From contig NZ_CP043627.1 in NCBI RefSeq assembly GCF_016804325.1, positions 5,787,501 through 5,851,500 on the forward strand: 64,000 bases of DNA, in the 5' to 3' direction. The DNA is from Methylobacterium aquaticum. GTDB lineage: Bacteria; Pseudomonadota; Alphaproteobacteria; Rhizobiales; Beijerinckiaceae. Made by a program: the position numbers and the translations under genes. The notes beneath the pieces are model-generated. The model ran no database searches. It was given only the letters and a program-made list of their open reading frames with translations, and was not told where the DNA came from. Below, one piece after another: positions 26,758 to 37,484 of the stretch. Within the stretch, counting starts at the first letter, position 1. The number at the start of each line of letters is the position of its first letter.

Positions 26758-29580
26758 TTACTGCCCCAACCGCTCCAACAACGCCGGCACGTGGACCTGG
26801 TCGGCCTTGTAGTTGCCGGTGAGCGCGTACATCACGAGGTTGACGCCGCCGCGGTAGGACATCTCGCGTTGCCGCGGATCGCCGCCGACGAGGGGATAGA
26901 GGGCTTCGCCGCGCCGGCCGACGGCCCAGGCCGAGGCGAGGTCATTGCCCGTGATGACGATCGGCGAGACGCCGTCGCCGGCCCGGGCCGGGCGGCGCTC
27001 GGCCCCGTCGCCGGCCGGCGGCAGCGCCTCGACCCAGGTCTGGCCGGTGGCGTAGCGGCCGGGGAAGCTGTCGACGAGGTAGAACGCCTTGGTCAGCACG
27101 TGGTCGCGTGGCACCGGCTCGAGTTCCGGCACTTCCAGAGTCGCGAGCATGCGCTGGAGGGTGAGGGCTTCCGGCGTCGGCGGGCCGCCGGGACGGGCCG
27201 TCATCGCGTCGCGGGTGTCGAAGATCACCGTGCCGCCGTTCTTCATGAAGGCGTCGATCCGCCGGATCGCCGCCTCGCCCGGCAGCGGCCGGTTCGGCAC
27301 GATCGGCCAGTAGATCAGCGGGTAGAAGGCGAGCTCGTCCTTGGCCGGGTCGATGCCGGCGGGCTCGCCGGGTTCGAGCGCGGTGCGGCTCGCCAGCATC
27401 TGGGTCAGCCCGGTGAGGCCGGCCCGGCTCGTCTCGTCGACGGTGGCATCGCCGGTGACGACGTAGGCGATGCGGGTGACGAGCGCCGATTCGATGCCGT
27501 TCGGCCGGTTGGCCGCGGGCTCGGCCGCTCGGGCGATGTCCGGGCTCGCGCCGAGCACCAGGAGGCCGAGGATCACGGCCGCGGCGGCCGGCCGGCGGCG
27601 CAGGCGCCCCGCCATCCGGCCGAGGAAGCCGCCGAGCCACAGGCTCGCCAGGGTGTCGAGGGCGAGCAGCAGCAGGGCGGCGAGGAAGAACGGCCCGCGC
27701 AGGTCGCGGGTCCGGGCCTCCTCCAGGCCGCCGAAGCGGGCACCGGCAAGGGCTTTCAGGTCGAGGGGCTTCAGCCGATCCTCGGCGGTGAGCGCGTTGA
27801 CCGCGAGGCCGCCATCGACCGGGCCGTAATAGCCCGGCGGATGCTCCGGATTCGCCCGCTCGGTCCAGGTCGCCGGGATCGCCCGAGCGGTGGGCGGGGG
27901 CGCCTTCAGGGCGCCGAACCCGTCGAGGGTCAGGCGCGGGGCGAGCACCGGCGGCGGGGCGCCCGGATTCGAGCCGGTCGTCGGCGGGGTGGTGCCGGCG
28001 AGCGCCACGACCCGGCGCAGCATGGTGACGAACAGGCCCGACAGCGGCAGGTTCGACCAGGTGGTGTCGGCGGTGACGTGGACCAGGACCACCATGCCCT
28101 CCCCCCGCTTGGCGGCGGTGACGATCGGAGTGCCGTCCTGAAGGGCGGCCCAGGTGCGCCGGGCGAGGTCGCCGTCCGGCTCGGCGAGGATCTGGCGCCG
28201 CACGCCGATATCGGCCGGCGGCGTCAGGCCCGCAAAGGGGCTCTCGGGGGCGAAGGGCGCCAGCGTGCGCGGGCTGTCCCAGGACAGCGTGCCGCCGAGG
28301 TTGCGCCCGCCTCGCCGCAGGCGCACCGGCACGAGGTCGTCGCTGCCGGCGGCGAGCCGGGCGCCGGCGAAGCGCAGGAGCAGCCCGCCCTTGTCGACGA
28401 AGGCGGAGACCCGCTCCAGCGTCGCGGGATCGAGGGCGCCGACATCGGCGAGCACCAGGACCGAGACCTGGGAATCGAGCATCTGGCCGATGGATTCGGC
28501 GACGCCGCGACCGCCGCGGGGCTCCAGCACGTCGGCGAAGGGCGTCAGCGCGCGGGACAGGTAGTAGGTCGGCGAGAGCAGCGGCTGGGCCTGGTCGCTG
28601 GTGCCGCCGAAGACGAGGCCGACCCGGCGGCGCCGGCCGCGCTCGTCGGCCAGAACCACGGCGCCGGCCGAGTGCTCGCCCGCCACCTCGAACCGCGCGA
28701 TGGTGTTGCGCAGTTCCACCGGCAGGTCGAAGCGGACCTCCGTCGCGGTGGCATTGCCGGCAAACGAGAAATTCGTCTCGGCGAGCGGCAGGCCCTTGGC
28801 ATCGAGGGCCCGGACCGTGCCGGAATCACGGCCGTTCGGCTCCGCCCGGACCACGCTGACGCCGAGCTGCCCGCCGGACGAATCGGGGCCGGCGAGGCCC
28901 AAGGGCAGTGCCCGCTCGGCCCTCAAGACGGTGATCTCGGCGCGGTTGCGGGATGCCGCCGCCGCGAGGCCCGCCGGGAAGCCGTCGCCGTCCGGCCCCG
29001 CCACGCCGTCGCCGACCCAGACCACGGCGCTGCCCGGGTTCCGCTCCAGGAAGGCGGTCAGCGACGGCAATTGCGCCGAGCGGTCGGCGAGGTGCGGCAG
29101 CGGCTCGATGGCGCGCAGGCGTTCGAGCGCCGGGCCGGGGCCGGTGGCCTCCAGGCCCGTCGGCGCCGCGGCGGTGGCGAGGAGCGCCACCGGCCGGCCG
29201 GCCCGGGAGGCCGCCTCGACCTCGGCGGTGGCCACACGGATCCGGTCGCGCCAGTCCTGCGCCGCGGTGAACCCGTTGTCGAGAATGAGAACCAGGGGCG
29301 TCCGCCCGTCGCCCGCGCCCTGCGGGCTCGGGTTCCAGACCGGTCCCGACACCGCGAGGATCAGGCAGGCGGCGGCGAGGAGGCGCAGCGCCAGCAGCCA
29401 GGGCGGGGTGCGGGCCGGGGTCTCGCGCTCCGGCAGCAGGTCGGCGAGGATGCGCAGCGGCGGAAAGTCGATCCGGCGCGGGCGCGGCGGCGTCACGCGC
29501 AGGAGGTACCAGAGCGCCGGCAGGGCGATCAGCGCCGCGAGGGCGGCGGGGGCCGCGAAGCCGAGGGGCAGTCCGAACAT
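26758..29580 (-). CDS. DUF4159 membrane protein with N-terminal BatA domain
   Basis: A 940-aa protein. The N-terminal BatA/aerotolerance domain starts MFGLPLGFAAPAALAALIAL and has two helices (about 7-25 and 58-78) separated by a basic PPRPRR stretch. A long periplasm-facing region with a vWA-like part follows. A further helix lies near residues 640-660 (LALDTLASLWLGG) and the C-terminal DUF4159 domain covers the last ~210 residues (ELAFYPLIYWPIV, MKNGGTVIFDTRDA). The ATG at 29580 was chosen because it starts the BatA domain. It is the partner of the downstream vWA protein, and no enzymatic role is established. Confidence 0.8.
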   Translation of the reverse strand: MFGLPLGFAAPAALAALIALPALWYLLRVTPPRPRRIDFPPLRILADLLPERETPARTPPWLLALRLLAAACLILAVSGPVWNPSPQGAGDGRTPLVLILDNGFTAAQDWRDRIRVATAEVEAASRAGRPVALLATAAAPTGLEATGPGPALERLRAIEPLPHLADRSAQLPSLTAFLERNPGSAVVWVGDGVAGPDGDGFPAGLAAAASRNRAEITVLRAERALPLGLAGPDSSGGQLGVSVVRAEPNGRDSGTVRALDAKGLPLAETNFSFAGNATATEVRFDLPVELRNTIARFEVAGEHSAGAVVLADERGRRRRVGLVFGGTSDQAQPLLSPTYYLSRALTPFADVLEPRGGRGVAESIGQMLDSQVSVLVLADVGALDPATLERVSAFVDKGGLLLRFAGARLAAGSDDLVPVRLRRGGRNLGGTLSWDSPRTLAPFAPESPFAGLTPPADIGVRRQILAEPDGDLARRTWAALQDGTPIVTAAKRGEGMVVLVHVTADTTWSNLPLSGLFVTMLRRVVALAGTTPPTTGSNPGAPPPVLAPRLTLDGFGALKAPPPTARAIPATWTERANPEHPPGYYGPVDGGLAVNALTAEDRLKPLDLKALAGARFGGLEEARTRDLRGPFFLAALLLLALDTLASLWLGGFLGRMAGRLRRRPAAAAVILGLLVLGASPDIARAAEPAANRPNGIESALVTRIAYVVTGDATVDETSRAGLTGLTQMLASRTALEPGEPAGIDPAKDELAFYPLIYWPIVPNRPLPGEAAIRRIDAFMKNGGTVIFDTRDAMTARPGGPPTPEALTLQRMLATLEVPELEPVPRDHVLTKAFYLVDSFPGRYATGQTWVEALPPAGDGAERRPARAGDGVSPIVITGNDLASAWAVGRRGEALYPLVGGDPRQREMSYRGGVNLVMYALTGNYKADQVHVPALLERLGQ

Positions 29581-29591
29581 CGAAGGCGTCC

Positions 29592-30506
29592 TCAGCCTGC
29601 GCCGCGGGCGGCGGCGACCAGGGTGACAAGGCGGAACGCCGCCTCGCTCGCCGGCCGGTCGGTGCGGTGCAGCGTGAGCGTCCAACCCTGCGCGCGGGCG
29701 ATCTCGGCCAACGCGTTGCGATGGGCGCGGATCCGCCGCCTGTAGGCCTCGCCCCAGGCCGCAGCGTCGCCGACCCGGAGCGACAGGCCGGTCTCGAGGT
29801 CGTGCAATTCGGCCTCACCGGAGAACGGGAACGTCTCCTCCACCGGATCGACCACCATGACGAGGTGGCCGCGGCTGCCGGCGCCGGCGATTGCCGCGAC
29901 CGCGGCCTGCACCTGCTCGGGGGGAGAGAGGAAATCGCCGATCAGCACCGCCTCGTCGAAACGGCCGACGGGGGCGCGCGGCGGCAGGTCCTCGTCGAGG
30001 CCGGAGGTGTCGCCCGACAGGGTCTCGGCCATCCGCTCGACGATGGCGCGGGTGGCCTGGGGCCGCGACAGGCCGAGCAGCCCGACCCGCTCGCCGGCCT
30101 CCACGAAGGCGTCGCCGAGCGCCAGCGCCAGCACGAGCGCCCGCTCGATCTTCGGCGCCTGCGCCAGGGTCGAGCCGAAGCCCATCGAGGCCGAGCGGTC
30201 GACCCAGAACCAGACGGTATGCGCCGCCTCCCATTCGCGCTCGCGGACGTAGAGCCGGTCGTCCCTGCCCGAACGGCGCCAGTCGATCCGGCTCGCCGCC
30301 TCCCCGGCGACGAAGGGGCGGAACTGCCAGAAACTCTCGCCCGGCCCGGCCCGGCGGCGGCCGTGCAGGCCGTGCGCCAGGGTCGCGGCGACCCGGCGGG
30401 CCTCCAGGATCAGGCGCGGCATCCGCTCGGCGAGCGTGAGGGCGGTCTCGGTCTCCCGCCGGCCGGGGGCGCGGAGGCCTGCATCGAGGACGCGCGTCGC
30501 GACCAC
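29592..30506 (-). CDS. DUF58 domain protein
   Basis: A 304-aa soluble protein of the DUF58 family, a vWA-like module that partners MoxR ATPases. Typical blocks are GPGESFWQFRPFVAGEAASRIDW without membrane helices before it, REWEAAHTVWFWVDRSASMG (vWA metal site DxSxS) and VLIGDFLSPPEQV. The GTG start at 30506 lies 4 bp after the moxR stop, so the two are one transcript. It probably acts with the ATPase on a membrane protein client. That is inference from the family. Confidence 0.82.
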   Translation of the reverse strand: MVATRVLDAGLRAPGRRETETALTLAERMPRLILEARRVAATLAHGLHGRRRAGPGESFWQFRPFVAGEAASRIDWRRSGRDDRLYVREREWEAAHTVWFWVDRSASMGFGSTLAQAPKIERALVLALALGDAFVEAGERVGLLGLSRPQATRAIVERMAETLSGDTSGLDEDLPPRAPVGRFDEAVLIGDFLSPPEQVQAAVAAIAGAGSRGHLVMVVDPVEETFPFSGEAELHDLETGLSLRVGDAAAWGEAYRRRIRAHRNALAEIARAQGWTLTLHRTDRPASEAAFRLVTLVAAARGAG

Positions 30507-30510
30507 CGGG

Positions 30511-31521
<1,011 letters not shown>

Positions 31522-32323
31522 GCGGGGTCCTCATCGTCGTCCGGGGGCCTCGCGGCCCGTCCCGGGGATCGGGGAGTGTGGCTCCCTTCCGCACCGCAAG
31601 GCAAGGTCGGCGCGACGCCGCAGGGCGGCGGGGCGGGTGTCGCTTCGGCTGGGTGGGCGGGCTCGTCTCGGAGAAGCGTCTATCCAGGGAAAGGAGAGTC
31701 GCGGGTTCCTCCTCTCCCCGCGGGCGGCAGGGCTGTCCATAGAGAGGGATAGCGCGGGCAAACCCTCCCCCCACTGTGCAGGGCTGTCCGGGGAAAGGCG
31801 AGGCGCAGGAAAGTCCCTCTCCCCGCGGGCGGGGAGAGGCTTTCGTCCCCCTTGTCGGGGACGAAAGGAGCGGAGGCGAAAGCCGCAGCGAGGGTAAGGG
31901 GGTGTTTCCGGATGAGGCTCCTTCGGAAACACCCCCTCACCCTCGCCCTTCGGGCTTCCTGAGCCCCTTCGGAGCTCAGGCCTCTCCCCGCAACGAAGTC
32001 GGGCTTCCCCGACTTCGTCCGTCGCTTGCAGATCCCGGGCAAGCCCGGGATCTGTCGGGGAGAGGGGAAACCCGCGCTTTTTTCTTTCCCCAGACAGCCC
32101 TGCCCACTGTGGGGGAGCGCAGCGGGACGAAGTCCCACCGAGAGGGGCAGCGCGACGTTGATCCAGATGGCGCCCGTCACCATGGTCCCGACATTGCCGG
32201 AAGCGTCGCCCCCTCTCCCGCCCGGCTGCGCCGGGCACCCTCCCCCGCAGAGGGGGGAGGGAGAAACCCGCGCCCCTTGCTACACCGTCTCACGCAGCAG
32301 AGTTGATCGGCCTTGGAACCGCC
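31522..32323. repeat. gene-free, hairpin-rich repeat region
   Basis: About 800 bp with no believable gene. It holds at least four perfect stem-loops in a row: 31817-31840, 31840-31867 (11-bp stem), 31994-32017 (10 bp) and 32030-32053 (10 bp). CAGGGCTGTCC occurs directly at 31728 and 31779 and nearly inverted at 32091. Purine-rich GGGAGAGG and CCCTCTCC blocks recur, related to the repeats at 26.6 and 48.5 kb. It separates moxR from the convergent tannase-type gene, so it holds the moxR promoter and perhaps the tannase terminator. Confidence 0.6.
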
Positions 32324-33979
32324 TCACGGCTCCTGGCAGGCGAAACTCTCCGCCTTGTCCGCCTCGCCGCCCTGATACCGCGCCTCCTTCGGGTAGGGGC
32401 AGAGCAGCCGCGTGCGGCCCGGGAAGGCGGTGCCGCGGGCGACGAGCCGGTCGGGCGCCTCGCCGCGCTCGACCCAGGATTCGATCGCAGCGAGCGGGTC
32501 GACATCGTCGAGGGCCGGCCCGCCGCCGCAATGGTTCATGCCCGGCACCAGGAACAGGCGTGCCCGGTCGGCGAACGCCGCCGCGCCGCCGTTGTCACGC
32601 GTCAGCGCCTGCCAGTGCTCGACGAGGTCGCGGGCGGAAAAGACCGGGTCGGCGGCGCCCTGGTAGACGAGGAGACGACCGCCGCGGGCGGCGAAGGTCG
32701 ACAGGAAGGTGCCGGTCGGGTCGTTGAGGGCGGCGGTTTCGGCGGTGCGCGGGGTGTCGCGGTCGAAATCGAAGCGCAGGGCATCGAAGCCGGGATCGGG
32801 CGGGGTCAGAAAGTAGTTGGCGATCGCGGACGGCCCGAGGGTGGCGTTGCGGGCGTTCGGCACAGCGGTCTTCGAGGTGCCGAGCTTCCAGGCCCGCCAG
32901 CCCGGCGCGGCAAGGCCCGGGTCCCAGGGCCAGGAGGCGTAGACCGGCTTCCCTTGCGAATCGTGGGCGCCGCCGAAGCTCGTCCGCAAAGCCTCGACCT
33001 GCGCCTGGCTGAGGCAGGTCGCGGTCTTGTCGCCCGGGCAGGCGAGGCTCGCCGGATCGAACCGGCACGAGGCGACCGCCTCGACCGTGCCGTCGGCGAG
33101 CCCGTCCGCGGCGTCGCAGGTCTTGAGGACGGATCGCGCCACGAGGTCCAGGTCGGCCTGGGTGAAGGCCTCGGCCAGGACCGGCTTGCCCTCGGCGTCC
33201 TTGGGCGCGGCCGACAGGAAGGCGCGCGTGTCCCAGACCTGGCCGAGGGCCGCCCGGGTCAGCCGGAAGGTCGGGGCGCCGGCTACCACGCCGTCGAAGG
33301 CGGTGGGAAAGCGCGTCGCCGCCATCAGGGCCGAGCGGCCGCCATTGGAGCAGCCCATGAAATAAGCGTGCGCCGGGGCGCGGCCGTAGCGGGCCGCGAT
33401 CAGGGCCTTGGCTTCCCGCGCGACTTCCCCGACCGCCCGGTAGGCGAAGTCGATCCGCGCCTGCTGGTCGAGGCCGAAGGAGGCGTCGGCATTGTCGCGG
33501 CCGCGATGGCCGGAATCGGTCGAGGCGACGGCATAGCCGCGCACAAGGGCCGGCGGCGCCGTCGCCCCCGAGATCGGGATCGCGCCGAGCGCCTCGCCGA
33601 CCACGCCGTCGAGCCCGCCGCCGCCCTGGAACAGGAAGCGGCCGTTCCAGGTCTCCGGCAGGCGCAACTGGAAGCCGATGCCGTAGGCGACGCCGCCCGC
33701 CCCGGCCCGCGGATCGATGGTGCCCTCGACGAGGCAATGGGCCGGCAAGGCTGCCTTCGCGCGGGCCGCTCCGGTAAGGGCGGCGCGGCCGGGATTGTCG
33801 GCCGGCAGGGTGCCGGCGGGGACCGGCTCCGCACGGGTGATGTGCAGGTCCGGCCGGGCGAGGCGCGTGAGGTCGCCGCAGGCGAGCGGCGCGGCGAGGG
33901 CCGGCAGGGCAAGGGAGAGGGAGCCGGCGACGACGGCCGGCAGGGCGAGCCCCGCCCCCCGCACGATGGTGCGCACCAT
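32324..33979 (-). CDS. tannase/feruloyl esterase family protein, secreted
   Basis: A 551-aa alpha/beta hydrolase of the tannase family. A Sec signal peptide covers about residues 1-29 (hydrophobic core LALPAVVAGSLSLALPALA). The nucleophile elbow is GCSNGGRSAL, followed by the long lid with paired cysteines (SVLKTCDAADGLADG, ASCRFDP, CPGDKTATCLS) and the C-terminal acid and His (YQGAADPVFS, LVPGMNHCGGGP). The ATG at 33979 follows a G-rich GGGGAAGGGGG sequence. It probably cleaves aromatic esters in the periplasm. The substrate is not known. Confidence 0.83.
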   Translation of the reverse strand: MVRTIVRGAGLALPAVVAGSLSLALPALAAPLACGDLTRLARPDLHITRAEPVPAGTLPADNPGRAALTGAARAKAALPAHCLVEGTIDPRAGAGGVAYGIGFQLRLPETWNGRFLFQGGGGLDGVVGEALGAIPISGATAPPALVRGYAVASTDSGHRGRDNADASFGLDQQARIDFAYRAVGEVAREAKALIAARYGRAPAHAYFMGCSNGGRSALMAATRFPTAFDGVVAGAPTFRLTRAALGQVWDTRAFLSAAPKDAEGKPVLAEAFTQADLDLVARSVLKTCDAADGLADGTVEAVASCRFDPASLACPGDKTATCLSQAQVEALRTSFGGAHDSQGKPVYASWPWDPGLAAPGWRAWKLGTSKTAVPNARNATLGPSAIANYFLTPPDPGFDALRFDFDRDTPRTAETAALNDPTGTFLSTFAARGGRLLVYQGAADPVFSARDLVEHWQALTRDNGGAAAFADRARLFLVPGMNHCGGGPALDDVDPLAAIESWVERGEAPDRLVARGTAFPGRTRLLCPYPKEARYQGGEADKAESFACQEP

Positions 33980-34172
33980 GAGCCCCCTTCCCCAGAGATG
34001 TGGCCGGGCCGTCGAGCGCCCCGCAGGATGTCGGCCGACACTCGGCCCCGGCGCGCGGCTGCCGTCAAGCGACGGCGACGACGAAACCCTGCGGCAGCCC
34101 GTCTCCGGCCCTGTCGCCGCGGCAGGACCCGGCGCATGATCCGGGGACGAACCATCGCCGGGAGGATCCGCC

Positions 34173-34739
34173 ATGATGCACCGCGACGCACCGCCCATCG
34201 ACCGTCGGATGCTGATCCTGTCGGGCGCGGCCCTCGCCGGCTCCGGCCTCGCGGCGCCGGCAGCCGCCGCGGAGGCAACGGCCACCGGCCCTCTCGCCGA
34301 CATACCCCTGGTGCCGCCGCGGACGGAGTTCGTCTACGAGGCCGTGGTCGAGATCGCCCCGCTGGTGCCGCTCGGCGATTCGCCGCTCGGTGAGCGCCGC
34401 ATGGTCCCGATCACCGGCGGCCGGTTCCAGGGCCCGCGGCTCCGCGGCATCGTCCTGCCCGGCGGGGCCGACCGGCAGCTGGTGCGCAAGGACGGCGTCC
34501 GGCGCCTCGATGCCCTCTACGAGTTGAGGACCGAGGACGGGGCGATCCTCACCGTGCGCAACCAGGTGACGATCGATCCCGGCCGCGACGGCGGGCCGGA
34601 TTCCCGCTTCTCGACCATCGACGTCACGGCGCCCGAGGGGCCGCATGCCTGGCTCAACCGGCTGGTGCTGGTCGGCACCCTGCACAGCCTACGGCCGGCA
34701 CAGGAGGCGGTGCTGGTGCGGGCGTTCCGGCTGGCCTGA
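34173..34739 (+). CDS. DUF3237 domain protein, probably exported
   Basis: A 188-aa protein of the DUF3237 family, function unknown. The N-terminus DRRMLILSGAALAGSGLAAPAAAA resembles a Tat or Sec signal with cleavage after about residue 33. The domain, about 50-185, has the family pattern ITGGRFQGPRLRG and the ending VLVGTLHSL. It diverges from the esterase gene across ~190 bp. A shared role in aromatic ester use is possible but unproven. Confidence 0.75.
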   Translation: MMHRDAPPIDRRMLILSGAALAGSGLAAPAAAAEATATGPLADIPLVPPRTEFVYEAVVEIAPLVPLGDSPLGERRMVPITGGRFQGPRLRGIVLPGGADRQLVRKDGVRRLDALYELRTEDGAILTVRNQVTIDPGRDGGPDSRFSTIDVTAPEGPHAWLNRLVLVGTLHSLRPAQEAVLVRAFRLA

Positions 34740-34779
34740 CGCATGGTAGGATGGTGGCGAGCAACCGGGAGCGCCCGCC

Positions 34780-35349
34780 ATGCGCGCCGCTGAGACACGC
34801 GATCCTCCGATGAGCCTCGACGGCTTCCTGGCCTTCCTGGAGGACAGGCCGAAGGGGGAACGCTGGGAACTGGACGACGGGGTGCCGCTGATGAACCCGC
34901 AGCCGACGCGGCGGCATGACTGGATCCAGACCAACATCCTGGAGGCCCTGCGGCAACATTGGCGCCTTCATGCCAGTCCCTGGCGCCCCTCCGGCCCGAG
35001 TCAGGTCCCGGTGCCGGGCGCAGCCCGCACCGTGGCGCCCGACATTCTGGTCGCGCCGGATGACGGCCGCGACGACCTCTGCATCACGCCTGCACCGCTG
35101 GTCGTGTTCGAGGTTCTGTCACCCAGCGATCGGCCACGCCGGCAAACGTCGAAGCTCGCCGCCTACGCTGCCGTCTCCTCGATCGAGAGCGTCGTGCTGG
35201 TGCGGCAGGACCGACGCTCGGTCGTCGTGCATCGCAGAAATCCGGCAGGCGGACTCTCGCCCATCGTCTGTACGGACGAGGTCGATCTGCCGGAGATCGG
35301 CGTCACGCTCACGCTCGATGTAATCTACGCCTATACGCCGCTTGCCTGA
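34780..35349 (+). CDS. Uma2 family endonuclease-like protein (DUF820)
   Basis: A 189-aa protein with a PD-(D/E)xK-type fold. The family motifs are WELDDGVPLMNPQPTRRHD (E near residue 28), VAPDILVAPDD and VVFEVLSPSD. The ATG could also be the internal one at 34810 (MSLDGFLAFLE). These genes are common and scattered in bacteria with many repeats. Their role is unclear. It lies 40 bp after the DUF3237 gene on the same strand. Confidence 0.8.
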   Translation: MRAAETRDPPMSLDGFLAFLEDRPKGERWELDDGVPLMNPQPTRRHDWIQTNILEALRQHWRLHASPWRPSGPSQVPVPGAARTVAPDILVAPDDGRDDLCITPAPLVVFEVLSPSDRPRRQTSKLAAYAAVSSIESVVLVRQDRRSVVVHRRNPAGGLSPIVCTDEVDLPEIGVTLTLDVIYAYTPLA

Positions 35350-35384
35350 CAGATGGGCCTGCTGGTTGCGAGCAGCTTTGCTTC

Positions 35385-36494
35385 TCACCCCAGCTCCGCC
35401 TCCAAGAACTCCCGCACCGCCCCCGCCTCGATCCCCGGCGCGATAAAGCTTTTCCCGATGCCCCGCGCCAGGATGAAGGTGAGCGCCCCGTCGCGGACCT
35501 TCTTGTCCTGGCGCATGGCGTCGAGGAGCTGGTCGGCATCGCCGCAACCGCCCGGCACCTGCGCCAGCGTGGTCGGCAGGCCGGCGAGCGCCAGGTGGTT
35601 GGCGACGCGGCCGGCATCCTGGCCCGGGCACAGGCCGAGCCGGGCGGAGAAGCGGAAGGCGAGGCACAGGCCGATCGCCACCGCCTCGCCGTGGACGAGG
35701 CGGGCGGAATCGTAACGCGTCAGGCGTTCCAGCGCATGCGCGAAGGTGTGGCCGAGATTGAGGAGCGCCCGCTCGCCATCCTCGCGCTCGTCGCGCACCA
35801 CCACGCCGGCCTTGGCCCGGCAGCAGGCGGCCACCGCCGCCTCGCGGGCCGGACCGCCCGAAAAGATCTCGGCGAGGTTGGCCTCGCACCAGGCGAAGAA
35901 GTCGGGAGAATCGATCAGCCCGTACTTCGCCACCTCGGCGTAGCCGGCGCGCATCTCGCGCAAGGACAGGGTGTCGAGGGAGGCGGTGTCGGCGATCACC
36001 AGGCTCGGCTGGTGGAAGGCGCCGACGAGGTTCTTGCCGTGGGGCGAATTGATGCCGGTCTTGCCGCCGACCGACGAATCGACCTGGGCGAGGAGCGTGG
36101 TCGGCGCCTGGACGAAGCGCACGCCCCGCCGCAGGGATGCCGCCGCGAAGCCCGCCAGGTCCCCGACGACGCCGCCGCCCAGCGCCAGGACGAGGTCGCC
36201 GCGCTCGATCCGGTGGGCGATCAGCCCGTCGCAGACCTGGGCGAAGCCCGCATAGCTCTTCGAGCCCTCGCCCGGCGCCACGGCGATCAGGGTGGTGCGC
36301 AGGCCCGCCTGTTCCAGCGAGGCGGTGACGGCCTCGCCGTATTCCGCCGCCACGGTCTCGTCGCTCACCACGCCGACGGCGCGGGCCTTGAGCGCGGCGA
36401 CGCGGGGACCGATCCCGGCCAGAAGCCCGCGGCCGATCAGGATGTCGTAGGCCCGGCCCCCGTCGAGGGGCACGTGAACGGTCTCGGTCTGCAC
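35385..36494 (-). CDS. aroB: 3-dehydroquinate synthase
   Basis: The second step of the shikimate pathway, converting DAHP to 3-dehydroquinate with NAD+ and a divalent metal. It is 369 aa. Key blocks are GGGVVGDLAGFAAASLRRGV, VQAPTTLLAQVDSSVGGKTG and the metal ligands in LLNLGHTFAHALE and LVHGEAVAIG. It follows aroK by 29 bp on the same strand, forming the usual aroKB operon. Confidence 0.95.
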   Translation of the reverse strand: MQTETVHVPLDGGRAYDILIGRGLLAGIGPRVAALKARAVGVVSDETVAAEYGEAVTASLEQAGLRTTLIAVAPGEGSKSYAGFAQVCDGLIAHRIERGDLVLALGGGVVGDLAGFAAASLRRGVRFVQAPTTLLAQVDSSVGGKTGINSPHGKNLVGAFHQPSLVIADTASLDTLSLREMRAGYAEVAKYGLIDSPDFFAWCEANLAEIFSGGPAREAAVAACCRAKAGVVVRDEREDGERALLNLGHTFAHALERLTRYDSARLVHGEAVAIGLCLAFRFSARLGLCPGQDAGRVANHLALAGLPTTLAQVPGGCGDADQLLDAMRQDKKVRDGALTFILARGIGKSFIAPGIEAGAVREFLEAELG

Positions 36495-36523
36495 GATGGT
36501 CCTCGGAATCCGTCGGGAATCGT

Positions 36524-37237
36524 CTACTGGGCGGCGAGGCCGTGGCCGGCGAAGGCGGGCGTACCGGGCTCGGGGCCGTCCTCGCCGGCGTCCGGCGACG
36601 GCGTGCCGCCGTCGCCCGGGGGCAGGCGGTCCATCGACCCGCCGGCGAATTCCCCGGGCGCGTCCCCCGCCATGTAGGCGTCGAGGGCTTCCAGCACGTC
36701 CTGCACCACCCGGTCGTGGGAGACGTCGCGCGACACCACGACCACGTCGGCCCCGCCATAGACGGGATGGCGCAGGTCCATCAGCCGGCGCATCGTGCCC
36801 TCGGGGTCCTCGTTCTGGAGCAGCGGCCGGCCGGGGCGCTTGCGCACCCGGCGCATCAGCACGTCGAGATCCGCCTTGAGCCAGACCGAGACCCCGGCCT
36901 CGGCGATGCGCTGGCGCGTCTCCGGCCGCATGAAGGCGCCGCCGCCGGTGGCGAGCACCATCGGGCCCTCGCGCAGAAGGCGGGCGATCACCCGCTCCTC
37001 GCCGTCGCGAAAGCTCGGCTCGCCGTAGATGGCGAAGATGTCCGGGATGGTCAGGCCGGCCGCCGCCTCGATCTCGTGGTCGGCGTCCTTGAAGATCAGG
37101 CCGAGGCGCCCCGCCAGGCGCTTGCCGACGGTGCTCTTGCCCGCGCCCATGAGCCCGACCAGCACGATCGAGCGCAGGCCGAGACCCCGGCGCACGCGCG
37201 ATTCGATCGTCTGTTCATGAGGGGGACGCTGGTTCAT
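36524..37237 (-). CDS. aroK: shikimate kinase
   Basis: Phosphorylates shikimate with ATP. It is 237 aa from the ATG at 37237 (MNQRPPHEQ). The P-loop is GLMGAGKSTVG, with the shikimate-binding region DADHEIEAAAGLTIPDIF and the lid with RPLLQNEDP. The last ~45 residues (from MAGDAPGEF, rich in Gly, Pro and Asp) extend past the usual 175-200 aa end and look unstructured. It is divergent from the small membrane protein and xerD. Confidence 0.93.
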   Translation of the reverse strand: MNQRPPHEQTIESRVRRGLGLRSIVLVGLMGAGKSTVGKRLAGRLGLIFKDADHEIEAAAGLTIPDIFAIYGEPSFRDGEERVIARLLREGPMVLATGGGAFMRPETRQRIAEAGVSVWLKADLDVLMRRVRKRPGRPLLQNEDPEGTMRRLMDLRHPVYGGADVVVVSRDVSHDRVVQDVLEALDAYMAGDAPGEFAGGSMDRLPPGDGGTPSPDAGEDGPEPGTPAFAGHGLAAQ

Positions 37238-37484
37238 GCGGCGTTCTTTAGCCTGTTTTTCGCGCAGGACGAAACGGCGGATATCGGGGAAAACCACCGC
37301 CTTTCGCCCCCTCCCCTCCGGCCGCCCCGGGCACCCGCGCAACAGCCGCCCGCATTCCGCCGCGACCCCGGCCGCCGGCCTTGCCTCCGGGGACACCACG
37401 TGGTCGAACCGACGGCCAAGGTGGCCCGCGACCTCGAGCGTCCGGGCCGCTCTTCGTCACGCGTCACCCTGGGGCCCCGCCGAC

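Noticed and set aside
26791..29745. A 984-codon open frame on the plus strand opposite the DUF4159 gene
   Set aside because: It is the antisense shadow of a GC-rich gene. It has Arg/Gly/His-rich composition with no domain, and the minus-strand frame has a BatA start and DUF4159 motifs.
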